Assembly: GCA_003045865.1 (NCBI GenBank)
Contig: PZPB01000025.1
Location: 1-32,488, forward strand
From: Bacteroidota bacterium
GTDB lineage: Bacteria > Bacteroidota > Bacteroidia > Flavobacteriales > Schleiferiaceae
Length of the DNA: 32,488 bases
Direction: 5' to 3'
The notes under the pieces are model-generated. The model saw nothing but the letters and a program-made list of their open reading frames with translations. It had not been told where the DNA came from and made no database searches. Position 1 is the stretch's first letter. Every line of letters starts with the position of its first letter. A program made the position numbers and the translations under genes. Below, one piece after another: positions 7,000 to 16,195 of the stretch.

Positions 7000-9900
7000 T
7001 TTCAGGCTTTGGCTCTTCCTCTTTACGTGCTTTGGCGAGAACTAATTGCCAAATTTCCCGATAGCTATCGAAATCCGTTCTAAAAGACATTCCTACTCCT
7101 TGCTGGTAAAGCTGCTGTTGACCAATATTTAAATTAAAACCATTATCCACTGATCGGTTAAACGCTTTTGCCCTTATACGCCCATCTGCCGTAAGGCTGT
7201 AAAGTACTTCAAAATCGCCAGCGATATTGCTGTTGTTTTCATTTAAAGGAACTTCTACCGAACTGTTTATCGTAAGGCGTTCATTAAAGAAATTCTTAGA
7301 AAGACCCACTTCAAATTCCTCATTACTTAAACCCCCATCAGTAGATGCAAGGTTATTAGCGGGCTGATAATTAAAACTAAACTCATAATCGCCAGTAAAA
7401 CGATTTACAAAGGCGGCGGCCTGATTGGCGATAATATCCCATTGATTAATACCATTACCAGCAGCGGCAAACATTTCCGATGGAGGTGTAAAACTATTAA
7501 AGGCCAATAAACTAAATACCTGCTGATTAATAGCTTGGTCGGTGTTTAAGCGGTTGGCTAGTATGGATTGAGTGGTAGAATTTGCGCGTGGCACTTTAAT
7601 GTCAAAAAGAATATTGGGATTGGTAAGTTCGCCACTGATGTACAAATAGACTTCAACTGGTGTAGAAACCGCATTTGACTCTCCCGTCAATAAACCTGGA
7701 TTTGCCTTGGTCACAAACTTGGCTATTAAATCTAAACGAGCTGCGTATGGGTCACCATTCCAAGTTACTGTGCCGCCTCTTTCTACTTCAAAGTTTTTGG
7801 CAAAAAGGCCTTCAATATTAAAGCGATATTCTCCTTTTGCGACGGTATAGGTACCATATAATTCTAAATCCCGACTGGGCTCAAGTTTCATTTTTATAAG
7901 TCCCTGCCCTCTTGCATTTAATTGGTTGCCAGTGCTTTCATTTAGAATGATACTCACTTTAGCGTTGGGATTAACATTCATGTCAAAATCTAAACTTACC
8001 CCTTCATCAATATTAAAGTCATTGCTTAAAATACCCAAGGAATCGGGGTTAAGATCAGGACTTACAAAGCTAACAAAACCACTTTGTTTAATTTCAGTAG
8101 CTCCACCAATGGGAATATTAAAGCTGGTATTGCGAGCACTTTCTACCACCGCTTTTACCTTTACTTTATTGGGTGGACCATTTACCAAAATAACCCCACT
8201 GGCGTAGGCTGTTCCATAATAGGCATCCTCCGCCTCCGACTTCGTATTAAGAACAAGTAATTCTTGGGCATCGATCTTTAAATCAATAAAGAAATCCTGG
8301 AAGTTATCATGCCTTACTTCACCCGAAAGTATTCCGGCGGTTCCGAAGCGAGTATCTCGCAATTTTAGTTCAGGAAAAGATATCTTGTTGTTATTTATGG
8401 TGATTTCTGGAGCGCCAATTAGGTTATAATCGGTTTGTAAGAAGGAAATTGTCATTGCCGCTTTGGGTAGACGTAAACTTCCATCAATTTTGGGATTTTT
8501 AATTGGCCCGGTAACGCTTATAGAACCGTTTAGTAATCCTCTCAAATTTTCGGCAATAGGACTTGCAAAAGGCTCCAAAGCCGCAATTTGAAAGCGATTG
8601 AAATCTAAATTTAGATTAATTAAGCCAGAGGAATCTGTATTATAATAGCCCTCTAATAGCAGTGATTCGAGATTTCCCAAAGTGAGCTCTCCATCTAGAA
8701 AAATTTTTTTCAATGAATTATCAAAATCACTAGTCACATCTAGATTCCCTAATCTTACCCCATTTAGATTTAAGCTATCGACTTGCAAGCTTGCTAGAAA
8801 CTTGGGTGATTCTAGCAATTGTGTAGCAACAATTTCAGTATGCAACTTGCCTTTAAAACGGGCATTTTCATTAGGAAAGAGGTAATTAAGAATCTTCAAA
8901 TCCAACTCTTCTGCATTTAAGCGCAGTATCTGGTTAGGATTTTTATTAATATAGCCCGAGGCGGTGATATTTTGCTTTAAACCCTTTAATTTTAGGTAGT
9001 CTATAGAAAAGCCATTTGTGTCTAAACGAAAAGAACTACCACTGGAAAAATGGAAAGCTTCTTTGTCCAAGTTAAAAGATGAGGTGTCAATTATTATTTG
9101 ATAATTATTACTCCCTTCAATAAGGGCACGACCACTTAAGTTCGCATAGGTATCAATACTATCGCGCAAAATAAAATCCAGTTGATAGTTCATACTATCT
9201 TCTAGGTAGCTATTAACCAATTTAATGCTATCGATACTAAAGCCCGAGGGACTGCTGTAATTCTGAAAAGTTAATGCGAGATTATTTTCATCATTTGAGC
9301 TGGAAAAGTTCAGGTCGATGTCTCTGAAAATATGGTTTTCATAGCGAATACCGCGTGAAAGAAGCTTGGCATTTAATTGATGGCTAGAACTTACAAAATT
9401 ACCTGAGATCTCGGTTCCGGGCTCAATTAAAAATTGCGGTAAAAGTAATTGGGTAAGTAAACTTGTGCTTTTTAACTTGAGGTGATAATTAAAATCCTTG
9501 GTGGTGATTAGATCGGGTTGATATTTTAGAGGCCAAAAGAATTTGTAAAGATTTTGCTCGAAGGTTACGGCTAAGCCAAGTAATGAAAAGTCTCCTTTAA
9601 TATCTCCTTCGAGGATATCACTATTAAAACGCAATTCACGCAGAGAATCCTTTCCTAAGGAAATCACTTTTATATCTTGGAAGTAATGGTTTTTTCGAGA
9701 GTTCTTGTATTGAGAGTCTTTCAGCGAAATAATCCCCTGCCAATGATCATAGTCTAGCGCTTGAAGATCGATGAGCAAATTACCCGAATACTGTGCACCT
9801 GAGTCTGAAACTAAATGGGTTGCAAAAAGATTGGCCGAGTCAATTTGAGCAACAAAATCGAAGGTTATGGTATCGGACGCAAAACTAGCTTGTCCCGAAA

Positions 9901-11326
9901 AATCGAGGTTTAAATTAGGATCGGCGGCTTTAAAATCACCGTCGAATAGTCCTTCCTCAAAAATCCCGTTAATACTTAAATTGTTGTAGCTGTAATTTTT
10001 ATAATCGAGGCGATTAATATCGCCTTGTACCTTTGTTTTCATGGTAAAGGGATCAAAACCTATTCCTTCAACCTTTAAATCTACAGCCGCTAAACCTAAA
10101 TCCTTTAAACCACTAATTAAAGCCAAGTCGATTTTTGTAGCCACAATTTGCCCTTTATATTGGGCTTCGTCAACTAAATTAAAATCCTTCGCTTCAAAGT
10201 TTAAACTGGCATCAATTAGGTCGCCAGCCAATTTACTATCTGTATTAAAGGAATAGATACCGCCGGTAAATTTACCCGACCAAGTGAACTCACCTACCTT
10301 ATCTACTAAGGAATTTATACTATCGGTAAAAAGGCCTATAATTCTTTTCACATCTGCCGAAGAGCTTTTTAAACTGAAATCTTCCGTTTGCATAAACAGA
10401 TTATCAGGACGAGTAGTCTCTTTTAGGTACAAATCCCCTTTAAAACTTGTTGCGTTTGCTGTTTCTAAAACGATTTCTCTCAGCTGAAAATCGTTAATCG
10501 TACCACTGGCCTTCCCACTTAATTGAGCATTAGGAAAATCAGGATAAGCTTCGGCAAAGTATTGTACATCGAGGGTATTAATACTTGAAAATAAGAGCTC
10601 AGTTTCTAGATGTACGGAATCTACAAAAGTGAGATACGCGGCAGGTGAATGATAGGAAAATATAAGATCGCCCGCTAAGTGGCTTCTGCTGGTGATTAGG
10701 TTTAATCTTTCGGCCTTCAAGCCTTTAGAACCATAAAAGAATTCCGAACGTAAATCTTTTAATTTAAAACCCGCAGGATCATTAAAGCTGAGCTTTTTAA
10801 TATGACCTGCAACATCAGGGCCACTAAGAATAAAATTTTCAATCTCCCCTTCTACTTCATTCCAAAAAAAACGTACCGAATTGACTGTATCATTGCGATT
10901 TTCTAGGTAAAATCGACTATTCTCCAAATTTAGATCTTTGATAGATAAGGTGAAAGCCTTTTCACTTTGAGGCTTGTTCGGATTTATGATTTGCGCTAAA
11001 AACAAGGAAAGATTAGTAGAGTTTTGTCCAGGATGGGTAAGCATGTGAAAAAAGAGGCTATCCCCTTCTAAGGTAGAAAGGGCCAATTTATTAGAAATCT
11101 GACTGTAGCCTAAAATTGCTGTTTGCAAAGAGCCTACATAAAATAAGGTATCGCCTTCTTCGTCGGGCAGAAGGAGTTTATTAAGCTCTAATTGATTGGG
11201 GAAAGTATACTTGATAGCCCCTAAACTAGCATTTAGAGCGAAAGTTTTATTAAAGTATTTCACGGCTTTTTTCGCGGCAAAACTCTGAACACTAGGCACT
11301 AGAAACAAAAGCCACAGCAGCAGCAT
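6977..11326 (-). CDS. tamB: TamB-like translocation and assembly module protein (very large)
   Basis: This 1449-residue protein has an N-terminal membrane segment, a long beta-rich body with repeating AsmA/TamB-type strands, and a C-terminal TamB (DUF490) domain from roughly residue 1030, including 'NSFTPPSEMF..AGNGINQWD' and the closing 'GVGMSFRTDFDS'. TamB-like proteins span the periplasm as a hydrophobic groove and are linked to outer-membrane protein assembly or lipid transport. The first ATG (11326) falls inside the membrane helix: the frame continues upstream with the plausible sequence RRFLKILRTLFLGIIGL but has no ATG, GTG or TTG before a TAA; an ATC at 11380-11378 precedes the arginines. 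The real start may thus be non-standard. The 3' end overlaps rnz by 23 nt. Confidence 0.92.
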   Translation of the reverse strand: MLLLWLLFLVPSVQSFAAKKAVKYFNKTFALNASLGAIKYTFPNQLELNKLLLPDEEGDTLFYVGSLQTAILGYSQISNKLALSTLEGDSLFFHMLTHPGQNSTNLSLFLAQIINPNKPQSEKAFTLSIKDLNLENSRFYLENRNDTVNSVRFFWNEVEGEIENFILSGPDVAGHIKKLSFNDPAGFKLKDLRSEFFYGSKGLKAERLNLITSRSHLAGDLIFSYHSPAAYLTFVDSVHLETELLFSSINTLDVQYFAEAYPDFPNAQLSGKASGTINDFQLREIVLETANATSFKGDLYLKETTRPDNLFMQTEDFSLKSSSADVKRIIGLFTDSINSLVDKVGEFTWSGKFTGGIYSFNTDSKLAGDLIDASLNFEAKDFNLVDEAQYKGQIVATKIDLALISGLKDLGLAAVDLKVEGIGFDPFTMKTKVQGDINRLDYKNYSYNNLSINGIFEEGLFDGDFKAADPNLNLDFSGQASFASDTITFDFVAQIDSANLFATHLVSDSGAQYSGNLLIDLQALDYDHWQGIISLKDSQYKNSRKNHYFQDIKVISLGKDSLRELRFNSDILEGDIKGDFSLLGLAVTFEQNLYKFFWPLKYQPDLITTKDFNYHLKLKSTSLLTQLLLPQFLIEPGTEISGNFVSSSHQLNAKLLSRGIRYENHIFRDIDLNFSSSNDENNLALTFQNYSSPSGFSIDSIKLVNSYLEDSMNYQLDFILRDSIDTYANLSGRALIEGSNNYQIIIDTSSFNLDKEAFHFSSGSSFRLDTNGFSIDYLKLKGLKQNITASGYINKNPNQILRLNAEELDLKILNYLFPNENARFKGKLHTEIVATQLLESPKFLASLQVDSLNLNGVRLGNLDVTSDFDNSLKKIFLDGELTLGNLESLLLEGYYNTDSSGLINLNLDFNRFQIAALEPFASPIAENLRGLLNGSISVTGPIKNPKIDGSLRLPKAAMTISFLQTDYNLIGAPEITINNNKISFPELKLRDTRFGTAGILSGEVRHDNFQDFFIDLKIDAQELLVLNTKSEAEDAYYGTAYASGVILVNGPPNKVKVKAVVESARNTSFNIPIGGATEIKQSGFVSFVSPDLNPDSLGILSNDFNIDEGVSLDFDMNVNPNAKVSIILNESTGNQLNARGQGLIKMKLEPSRDLELYGTYTVAKGEYRFNIEGLFAKNFEVERGGTVTWNGDPYAARLDLIAKFVTKANPGLLTGESNAVSTPVEVYLYISGELTNPNILFDIKVPRANSTTQSILANRLNTDQAINQQVFSLLAFNSFTPPSEMFAAAGNGINQWDIIANQAAAFVNRFTGDYEFSFNYQPANNLASTDGGLSNEEFEVGLSKNFFNERLTINSSVEVPLNENNSNIAGDFEVLYSLTADGRIRAKAFNRSVDNGFNLNIGQQQLYQQGVGMSFRTDFDSYREIWQLVLAKARKEEEPKPETTPPLEP

Positions 11327-11382
11327 TAGCCCGATGATGCCAAGGAAAAGCGTTCTTAGTATTTTTAGAAATCTTCTGATTG

Positions 11383-11390
11383 TACCTTTG
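11383..11390 (+). promoter_or_regulatory. -7 promoter box TACCTTTG upstream of tsaD
   Basis: Exact TAnnTTTG match. Only 4 nt separate it from the ATG at 11395, so the tsaD mRNA is predicted to be leaderless. The TTG at 11380 that would extend the frame partly overlaps this region and is excluded as the start. Confidence 0.5.
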
Positions 11391-11394
11391 TTTT

Positions 11395-12417
11395 ATGAAC
11401 GAAATAATTTTAGCCATTGAAAGCAGCTGCGACGATACTTCTATCGCCGTAATGCATCAACGTAAAGTACTTGCAAATGTAACTGCTAACCAGCAAATTC
11501 ATGCAGAATATGGAGGTGTTGTTCCAGAATTTGCTTCGCGCGCGCACCAGCAGAATATTGTGCCTATTTTAAGTAAAGCTCTAGCGGTCGCTAAAATTGA
11601 TATTTCGCAGCTTGATGCCATCGCGTTTACGGCTGGACCAGGACTTCTAGGATCACTTTTAGTTGGGACCTCCTTTGCCAAATCATTAAGTCTCGCTCTT
11701 GATAAACCTCTTATAGAAGTGAATCATATGCAAGCACATATTCTAGCGCATCTTATTGAAAATGAAGAAGGTAAATACCCTAATTTCCCTTTTCTCTGTT
11801 TAACGGTTAGTGGTGGTCATAGCCAGATTGTTAAGGTGAGTTCACCTTACGACTTCGAATTAATTGGTGAAAGTCTCGATGATGCGGCAGGTGAAGCCTT
11901 TGATAAAGCTGGCAAAATAATGGGACTAGAATATCCTGCTGGGCCAATTATCGATAAGCTTGCGCAAGATGGCAATCCCTCAGCTTTTAAGTTTGCCAAA
12001 CCCAAAGTAGCGGATTACAACTATAGTTTTAGCGGATTAAAAACCAGTATTCTTTACTTTTTGCAGAAACAAGTAGCGCTAAATCCAAATTTTGTAGAGG
12101 AGAATCTCAACGATTTGGCGGCCAGTATTCAAAAGACAATTATCGACATCTTATTAGACAACCTCACTAAAGTTGCGAAAGATTTAAATATTAAAGAGAT
12201 AGCCATTGCGGGCGGCGTAAGTGCCAACAGCGCTTTGCGAAAAGCTTTACAAGAAAAAACGAAAATTCTTGACTGGGAGGTTTTTATTCCTGAAATGCAA
12301 TACTGCACCGACAACGGTGGTATGATTGGTATTGCCGCTTATTATAAATATTTGGTGCAAGACTTTGCAGATCTATCTACCATCGCCCAAGCCAGAAAAC
12401 CGGTAAACGCTTTATAA
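11395..12417 (+). CDS. tsaD: tRNA N6-adenosine threonylcarbamoyltransferase TsaD
   Basis: The 340-residue ASKHA-fold protein starts MNEIILAIESSCDDTS, the standard TsaD/Kae1 opening. It has the metal-binding NHMQAHILAH (His111 and His115), the phosphate loop TVSGGHSQI (138-146), 'ESLDDAAGEAFDK' and a C-terminal CTDNGGMIG. It transfers the threonylcarbamoyl group to A37 of ANN-decoding tRNAs together with TsaB and TsaE, neither of which is nearby. Its stop shares one base with the rsmE ATG (TAATG at 12415-12419), so these two RNA-modification genes form a coupled pair. ATG 11395 is preferred because the promoter box ends 4 nt before it. Confidence 0.96.
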   Translation: MNEIILAIESSCDDTSIAVMHQRKVLANVTANQQIHAEYGGVVPEFASRAHQQNIVPILSKALAVAKIDISQLDAIAFTAGPGLLGSLLVGTSFAKSLSLALDKPLIEVNHMQAHILAHLIENEEGKYPNFPFLCLTVSGGHSQIVKVSSPYDFELIGESLDDAAGEAFDKAGKIMGLEYPAGPIIDKLAQDGNPSAFKFAKPKVADYNYSFSGLKTSILYFLQKQVALNPNFVEENLNDLAASIQKTIIDILLDNLTKVAKDLNIKEIAIAGGVSANSALRKALQEKTKILDWEVFIPEMQYCTDNGGMIGIAAYYKYLVQDFADLSTIAQARKPVNAL

Positions 12418-13106
12418 TGAATCATTTCTTTTGTGAAAGTATTAGCAATGAAATTGGCATCTTAAATGAACAAGATAGTCATCATGCTATTCGGGTATTA
12501 CGCCTGAAAGAAGGAAGTCAAATTTCAGTAAGTGCCAATGATGGAAGGGTTTATCTAGCTGAAATTTTAAATGGTTCGAAAAATGAGCTTCGCTTTAAAT
12601 GCTCACATTTAATTAGAGAAGAAATACGCCCCTTAATAAATATCGCCATTACCCCTACCAAAAGCAACGATCGCTTTGAATGGTTTTTAGAAAAGGCCAC
12701 GGAAATTGGCGTGGCAAATATCTACCCCATTTTAAGCGCTAACTCGGAACGTAAGATTTATAAAATTGAACGTGGCGAAAAAGTAATCATGGCGGCTGCC
12801 AAACAAAGTAAGAAAGGCTTTCTTCCGCACCTGCATGAACTGGAAAAGTTCAGCACTTTTATAACTAAAAATAATACTATGCCTAAGTATATTGGGCATC
12901 TTGTGAAAGGACCTAAAAAGACTTTACATGCAATAAATTTCAAGGAGGAAAATTTATTTTTAATTGGCCCCGAAGGTGATTTCAATGAAAAAGAACTTGA
13001 TACCGCCTTAAAAGCGGGCTTCCAAGCCATTTCTTTAGGGGATGAAGTTTTAAGAACGGAAACAGCCGGATTACAGGTAGCGGTAGCAGCGGCTTTACTG
13101 CGTTGA
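12417..13106 (+). CDS. rsmE: 16S rRNA (uracil1498-N3)-methyltransferase
   Basis: The 229-residue protein has the RsmE layout: an N-terminal PUA-like domain ('HHAIRVLRLKEGSQISVSANDG') and a C-terminal SPOUT knot domain with LIGPEGDF (about 181-188) and 'SLGDEVLRTETAGLQVAVAA'. It methylates U1498 of 16S rRNA using SAM. The start overlaps the tsaD stop by one base. A 70-nt gap with a new promoter box follows, so the tsaD-rsmE unit probably ends here. Confidence 0.95.
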   Translation: MNHFFCESISNEIGILNEQDSHHAIRVLRLKEGSQISVSANDGRVYLAEILNGSKNELRFKCSHLIREEIRPLINIAITPTKSNDRFEWFLEKATEIGVANIYPILSANSERKIYKIERGEKVIMAAAKQSKKGFLPHLHELEKFSTFITKNNTMPKYIGHLVKGPKKTLHAINFKEENLFLIGPEGDFNEKELDTALKAGFQAISLGDEVLRTETAGLQVAVAAALLR

Positions 13107-13163
13107 AATTATAGAGCCTATTTAGCTACTGAGCCCCAATGCCAAATTTAAAGTCGAATACTT

Positions 13164-13171
13164 TACCTTTG
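13164..13171 (+). promoter_or_regulatory. -7 promoter box TACCTTTG upstream of DUF4159 gene
   Basis: Exact TAnnTTTG match, identical in sequence to the tsaD and truA boxes. It lies 5 nt before the ATG at 13177, so the message should be leaderless or nearly so. Confidence 0.5.
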
Positions 13172-13176
13172 TTTCC

Positions 13177-13833
13177 ATGCGGAAATCTTTGCTTTTAGCT
13201 TTAATCCTACTGGGTTCAATGATAGTGTCGGCTCAAAAAGAGTCTTTGGCCATACTAAAATACCGCGGCGGCGGTGACTGGTATGCCAATCCAACTGCGT
13301 TAAAAAATTTAAGCCTCTTTTGCAATCAACAATTGCATACTAATCTGGAAAGCGATTACGATCAAGTAGCTGTTGAATCGCCTGAGATTTTTAATTATCC
13401 TTTCATTCACATGACGGGACATGGAAATGTGGTCTTTAATAAAGATGAAGCGGAAAACCTGGCTCTTTATTTAAAGTCTGGAGGATTTTTACATATTGAT
13501 GATAATTACGGTATGGACGAGTATCTCCGTAAGGAACTGAAGCGCATATTTCCTGAAAATGACTTGGTGCCACTTTCTAAAGAAAACATGATTTTTAATG
13601 CTCCTTTTCGCTTCGACAAAGGTTTACCTAAAATTCATGAACATGATAACAAGGCACCTGAAGCCTGGGGTATTTATTTCGAAGGCCGCTTGGCGGTAGT
13701 TTATACTTTTGAATCTGATATTAGCGATGGCTGGGAAGACCCTGAAGTTCATAATGACCCAGAGGAAAAACGCTTGGCTGCCTTAAAAATGGGGGCGAAT
13801 TTAGTACACTACGCATTTACCTCCGCTCAATGA
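13177..13833 (+). CDS. DUF4159 domain secreted protein
   Basis: The 218-residue protein has a signal peptide (cleavage likely after the SAQ at about residue 20) and a single DUF4159 domain: 'LKYRGGGDWYANPTALKNL' near the N-terminus, 'FIHMTGHGNVVFNKDEAENL' and 'LKSGGFLHIDDNYGMD' in the centre, and a 'GWEDPEVHNDPEEKRL' segment close to the end. DUF4159 resembles a glutamine-amidotransferase-like Rossmann fold, but no function is established. The conserved His, Asp and Gly residues of the central motif are visible. The stop overlaps the next start (ATGA at 13830-13833), tying it to the AI-2E-family transporter. Localisation is periplasmic by its signal peptide. Confidence 0.88.
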   Translation: MRKSLLLALILLGSMIVSAQKESLAILKYRGGGDWYANPTALKNLSLFCNQQLHTNLESDYDQVAVESPEIFNYPFIHMTGHGNVVFNKDEAENLALYLKSGGFLHIDDNYGMDEYLRKELKRIFPENDLVPLSKENMIFNAPFRFDKGLPKIHEHDNKAPEAWGIYFEGRLAVVYTFESDISDGWEDPEVHNDPEEKRLAALKMGANLVHYAFTSAQ

Positions 13834-14972
13834 ATTCGGTTAGTAAACAAATATTAATTAGTCTTTTTTATATCGTACTTGTGGTGTGGCTAGCCTACAC
13901 CCTTTGGGTAGTGCGTTATACCCTAACTTATATTTTAATTTCCGCATTAATATCACTTATTGCTAAGCCGATAGTTGATTTTCTCAGTGGGGAACGCTTT
14001 CCTAAAATAAAATTGGGACGGAATCTAGCGGCTATTTTAACCTTAATCTTACTTTTGAGCCTAATAGTAGGAGTAATTGGTCTTTTTATTCCTGCGCTTA
14101 TGCACGAGTTACAAGTATTGCGGGCGGTGGATTTTGAAAATCTATTCGGAGAATTTCAAAATAAACTTAAAGAGCTGCAGTTGGGCTTAGGCCTGACGAA
14201 TGATTATAATTTTAAAATTCCTAGTCAAGCCGAAATCCTGCCTAAAATTGGAGACGTAGTTAATGTCGAAAAAGTTACCGAAACCTTTACCAATTTAATT
14301 GGAAGCTTGGGTAATCTTGCTTTTGCTCTTTTTAGCATCCTCTTTATTTCTTTCTTCTTTTTGAAGGAGCGTAATTTATTTCGTACCATAATTATGGCTT
14401 TTGTTCCCGATCGCTTCGAAAATCGCGTGAAGAATATTTATCCACGTCTGAGAAGTAATATTAGTCGCTATTTTGTGGGTTTATTAATTCAGATTACCAT
14501 TATTACCACCTTGGTTTCCATTGGCTTAAAGCTGGGTGGCTTTCACAATACTATTGTTATTGGTTTTTTTGCCGGATTAATAAATGTAATTCCTTATTTG
14601 GGGCCTATTATTGGATTGTCTTTCGGCATAACCTTAGGAATGGCGCAAACCTTAGGCGATAGTTCGTTGCAATTTGCGCCTGCTTTTTTTATAATCATTG
14701 GCGTTTTTGGACTGGTTCAAGTATTAGACAATTTCATTACGCAACCTTTCATTTTCTCTACTAGTATAAGAGCACATCCTCTTGAAATTTTCTTGGTTAT
14801 TTCTTTTGCAGCTTCCTTAGCGGGCATTGCGGGAATGATAGTAGCAGTACCGGTTTACAGCGTTTTTAGGCTTTTAGCAGGGGAATTTCTCGGTCATATT
14901 AAATTTATCCGCTGGTTAATTCCCGCAGAACACGAAAACAAAAATGCTGAAGTTAGCCCAGCTGATAAATAA
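13830..14972 (+). CDS. AI-2E family transporter (PerM/YdiK-type permease)
   Basis: The 380-residue membrane protein has the family topology: two or three N-terminal helices (about 8-50 and 65-90), a soluble segment (about 95-155), and a C-terminal helical core with 'FFAGLINVIPYLGPIIG' and 'QVLDNFITQPFIFS..IRAHPLEIF', which are diagnostic. Despite the name, family members include quorum-signal exporters, sodium/proton antiporters and many of unknown substrate; I cannot tell which this is. It starts within the DUF4159 stop (ATGA) and its last 29 nt overlap the start of the methyltransferase gene, suggesting tight co-expression of three otherwise unrelated genes. Confidence 0.9.
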   Translation: MNSVSKQILISLFYIVLVVWLAYTLWVVRYTLTYILISALISLIAKPIVDFLSGERFPKIKLGRNLAAILTLILLLSLIVGVIGLFIPALMHELQVLRAVDFENLFGEFQNKLKELQLGLGLTNDYNFKIPSQAEILPKIGDVVNVEKVTETFTNLIGSLGNLAFALFSILFISFFFLKERNLFRTIIMAFVPDRFENRVKNIYPRLRSNISRYFVGLLIQITIITTLVSIGLKLGGFHNTIVIGFFAGLINVIPYLGPIIGLSFGITLGMAQTLGDSSLQFAPAFFIIIGVFGLVQVLDNFITQPFIFSTSIRAHPLEIFLVISFAASLAGIAGMIVAVPVYSVFRLLAGEFLGHIKFIRWLIPAEHENKNAEVSPADK

Positions 14973-16119
14973 AAAGGAGAATACGAGTTTCATTCAGCAG
15001 AATCTTAGCAAAGATAGCAGCTCACTACTTTTCAAATATGCCAAGGATGACGAAAAAAAATTACTGATCGAACAAATTGCTGCTCGTCAGAGAACGCGAA
15101 AAAAATTACCCGACTTCTATACGAATTTAGAACTCATCTTGCCCCCGAGCGAAAACCTAGAGCAATGCACTAGCACTGAGCTAGCCACTTTTAAATCTAG
15201 TTTAATCAATGATTATCAGAGCTTTACCGATCTAACATCGGGCTTGGGAATCGACTTTTTTCATTTTGCCAGCAAAGCAAAGGAAAGGACTTATGTGGAA
15301 CCCAATGCTCATTTATTTTCAATTGCTCAGCATAATTTTAAGCAGCTCAATTTAAATCATCAATCTTTTAACGCTAAAGCAGAAGAGGTTTTAGAACAAC
15401 TAAGTTTCCAAGATTTAATTTATATGGACCCATCTCGCCGCGACGGGGTAAATGCCAAAATTGTTCGATTGGAAGATTACTTACCCTCTATTTTTGACCT
15501 TTATTCCACCTTGGCCAAAAAATGCAGGCGCCTTATTATCAAATGCAGTCCGCTGTTAGAATGGCGTTCTTATTTAACAAAATTACCGCATTGTGAAGAG
15601 CTTTGGATTTTAAGTCAGCGTAACGATTGCAAAGAAATTTGCTTTGTTTTGAATTTCAGCGTCGAGCCGTCAGACATCGATTTAAAGATAAAGACTTATA
15701 ATCTTCAGGATAGTGATGTTCAAATATTTATCAACAAGTATCCCACTACAGTTGAATCGAAATTTGGTCCGATTGCATCCTTCCTCTACATGCCAAACAG
15801 CAGCATTATGAAAGCAGGTATAATGGATTCTTTAGCTGCAGAATTTGATCTGAAAAAATTGGCTACCAACACAAATATTTACAGCAGTGATATTTTAAAA
15901 CCCTCTTTCCCAGGGCGAATATGGTCTGTAAATCAAATACATAAGCCTTACTCAAAAGAATTGAAAGGTCGTCAGTTTAATGTTGTTAGTCGTAACTTTT
16001 TCGACAAGGCCTCTATCATTGAAAAGAAGCTAAAATTAAAAAGTGGCGGATCAAATTATTTGATTGCATTAAGCACAAATGATAGTTCCTATTTTGTGGA
16101 AGCCACAATCACTAACTAA
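14944..16119 (+). CDS. PG_1098-type THUMP-like class I SAM methyltransferase
   Basis: The 391-residue protein has an N-terminal helical region, a Rossmann methyltransferase core with motif I FTDLTSGLGIDFF (94-106) and acidic VEPN (118-121), a catalytic-type DLIYMDPSRRD (157-167), and a C-terminal THUMP-like/ferredoxin-like part (about 240-391). The MDPSRRD motif resembles the (D/N)PPx loops of base-modifying enzymes, so an RNA target is likely, though none is known to me for this Bacteroidota family. The ATG at 14944 lies inside the transporter gene (29-nt overlap). No later in-frame ATG precedes motif I convincingly, so the long overlap is accepted. Confidence 0.85.
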   Translation: MLKLAQLINKKENTSFIQQNLSKDSSSLLFKYAKDDEKKLLIEQIAARQRTRKKLPDFYTNLELILPPSENLEQCTSTELATFKSSLINDYQSFTDLTSGLGIDFFHFASKAKERTYVEPNAHLFSIAQHNFKQLNLNHQSFNAKAEEVLEQLSFQDLIYMDPSRRDGVNAKIVRLEDYLPSIFDLYSTLAKKCRRLIIKCSPLLEWRSYLTKLPHCEELWILSQRNDCKEICFVLNFSVEPSDIDLKIKTYNLQDSDVQIFINKYPTTVESKFGPIASFLYMPNSSIMKAGIMDSLAAEFDLKKLATNTNIYSSDILKPSFPGRIWSVNQIHKPYSKELKGRQFNVVSRNFFDKASIIEKKLKLKSGGSNYLIALSTNDSSYFVEATITN

Positions 16120-16179
16120 TTAACAAGACACTTTTAAACAGTAAGGCCAAATTGTAGAAGTTTCGAATTCTTTTTTTTC

Positions 16180-16187
16180 TACTTTTA
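16180..16187 (+). promoter_or_regulatory. Putative -7 box TACTTTTA upstream of secreted propeller protein
   Basis: One mismatch to TAnnTTTG. It ends 8 nt before the GTG at 16196, the same spacing seen at other genes here, and supports GTG as the start. The ATG at 16188 is out of frame. Confidence 0.3.
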
Positions 16188-16195
16188 ATGCCCTA

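Noticed and set aside
7926-8207. Plus-strand reading frames opposite tamB (also near 8682, 10041 and 10284)
   Set aside because: They are antisense shadows of a long, well-supported coding region, with no promoter box or domain features.
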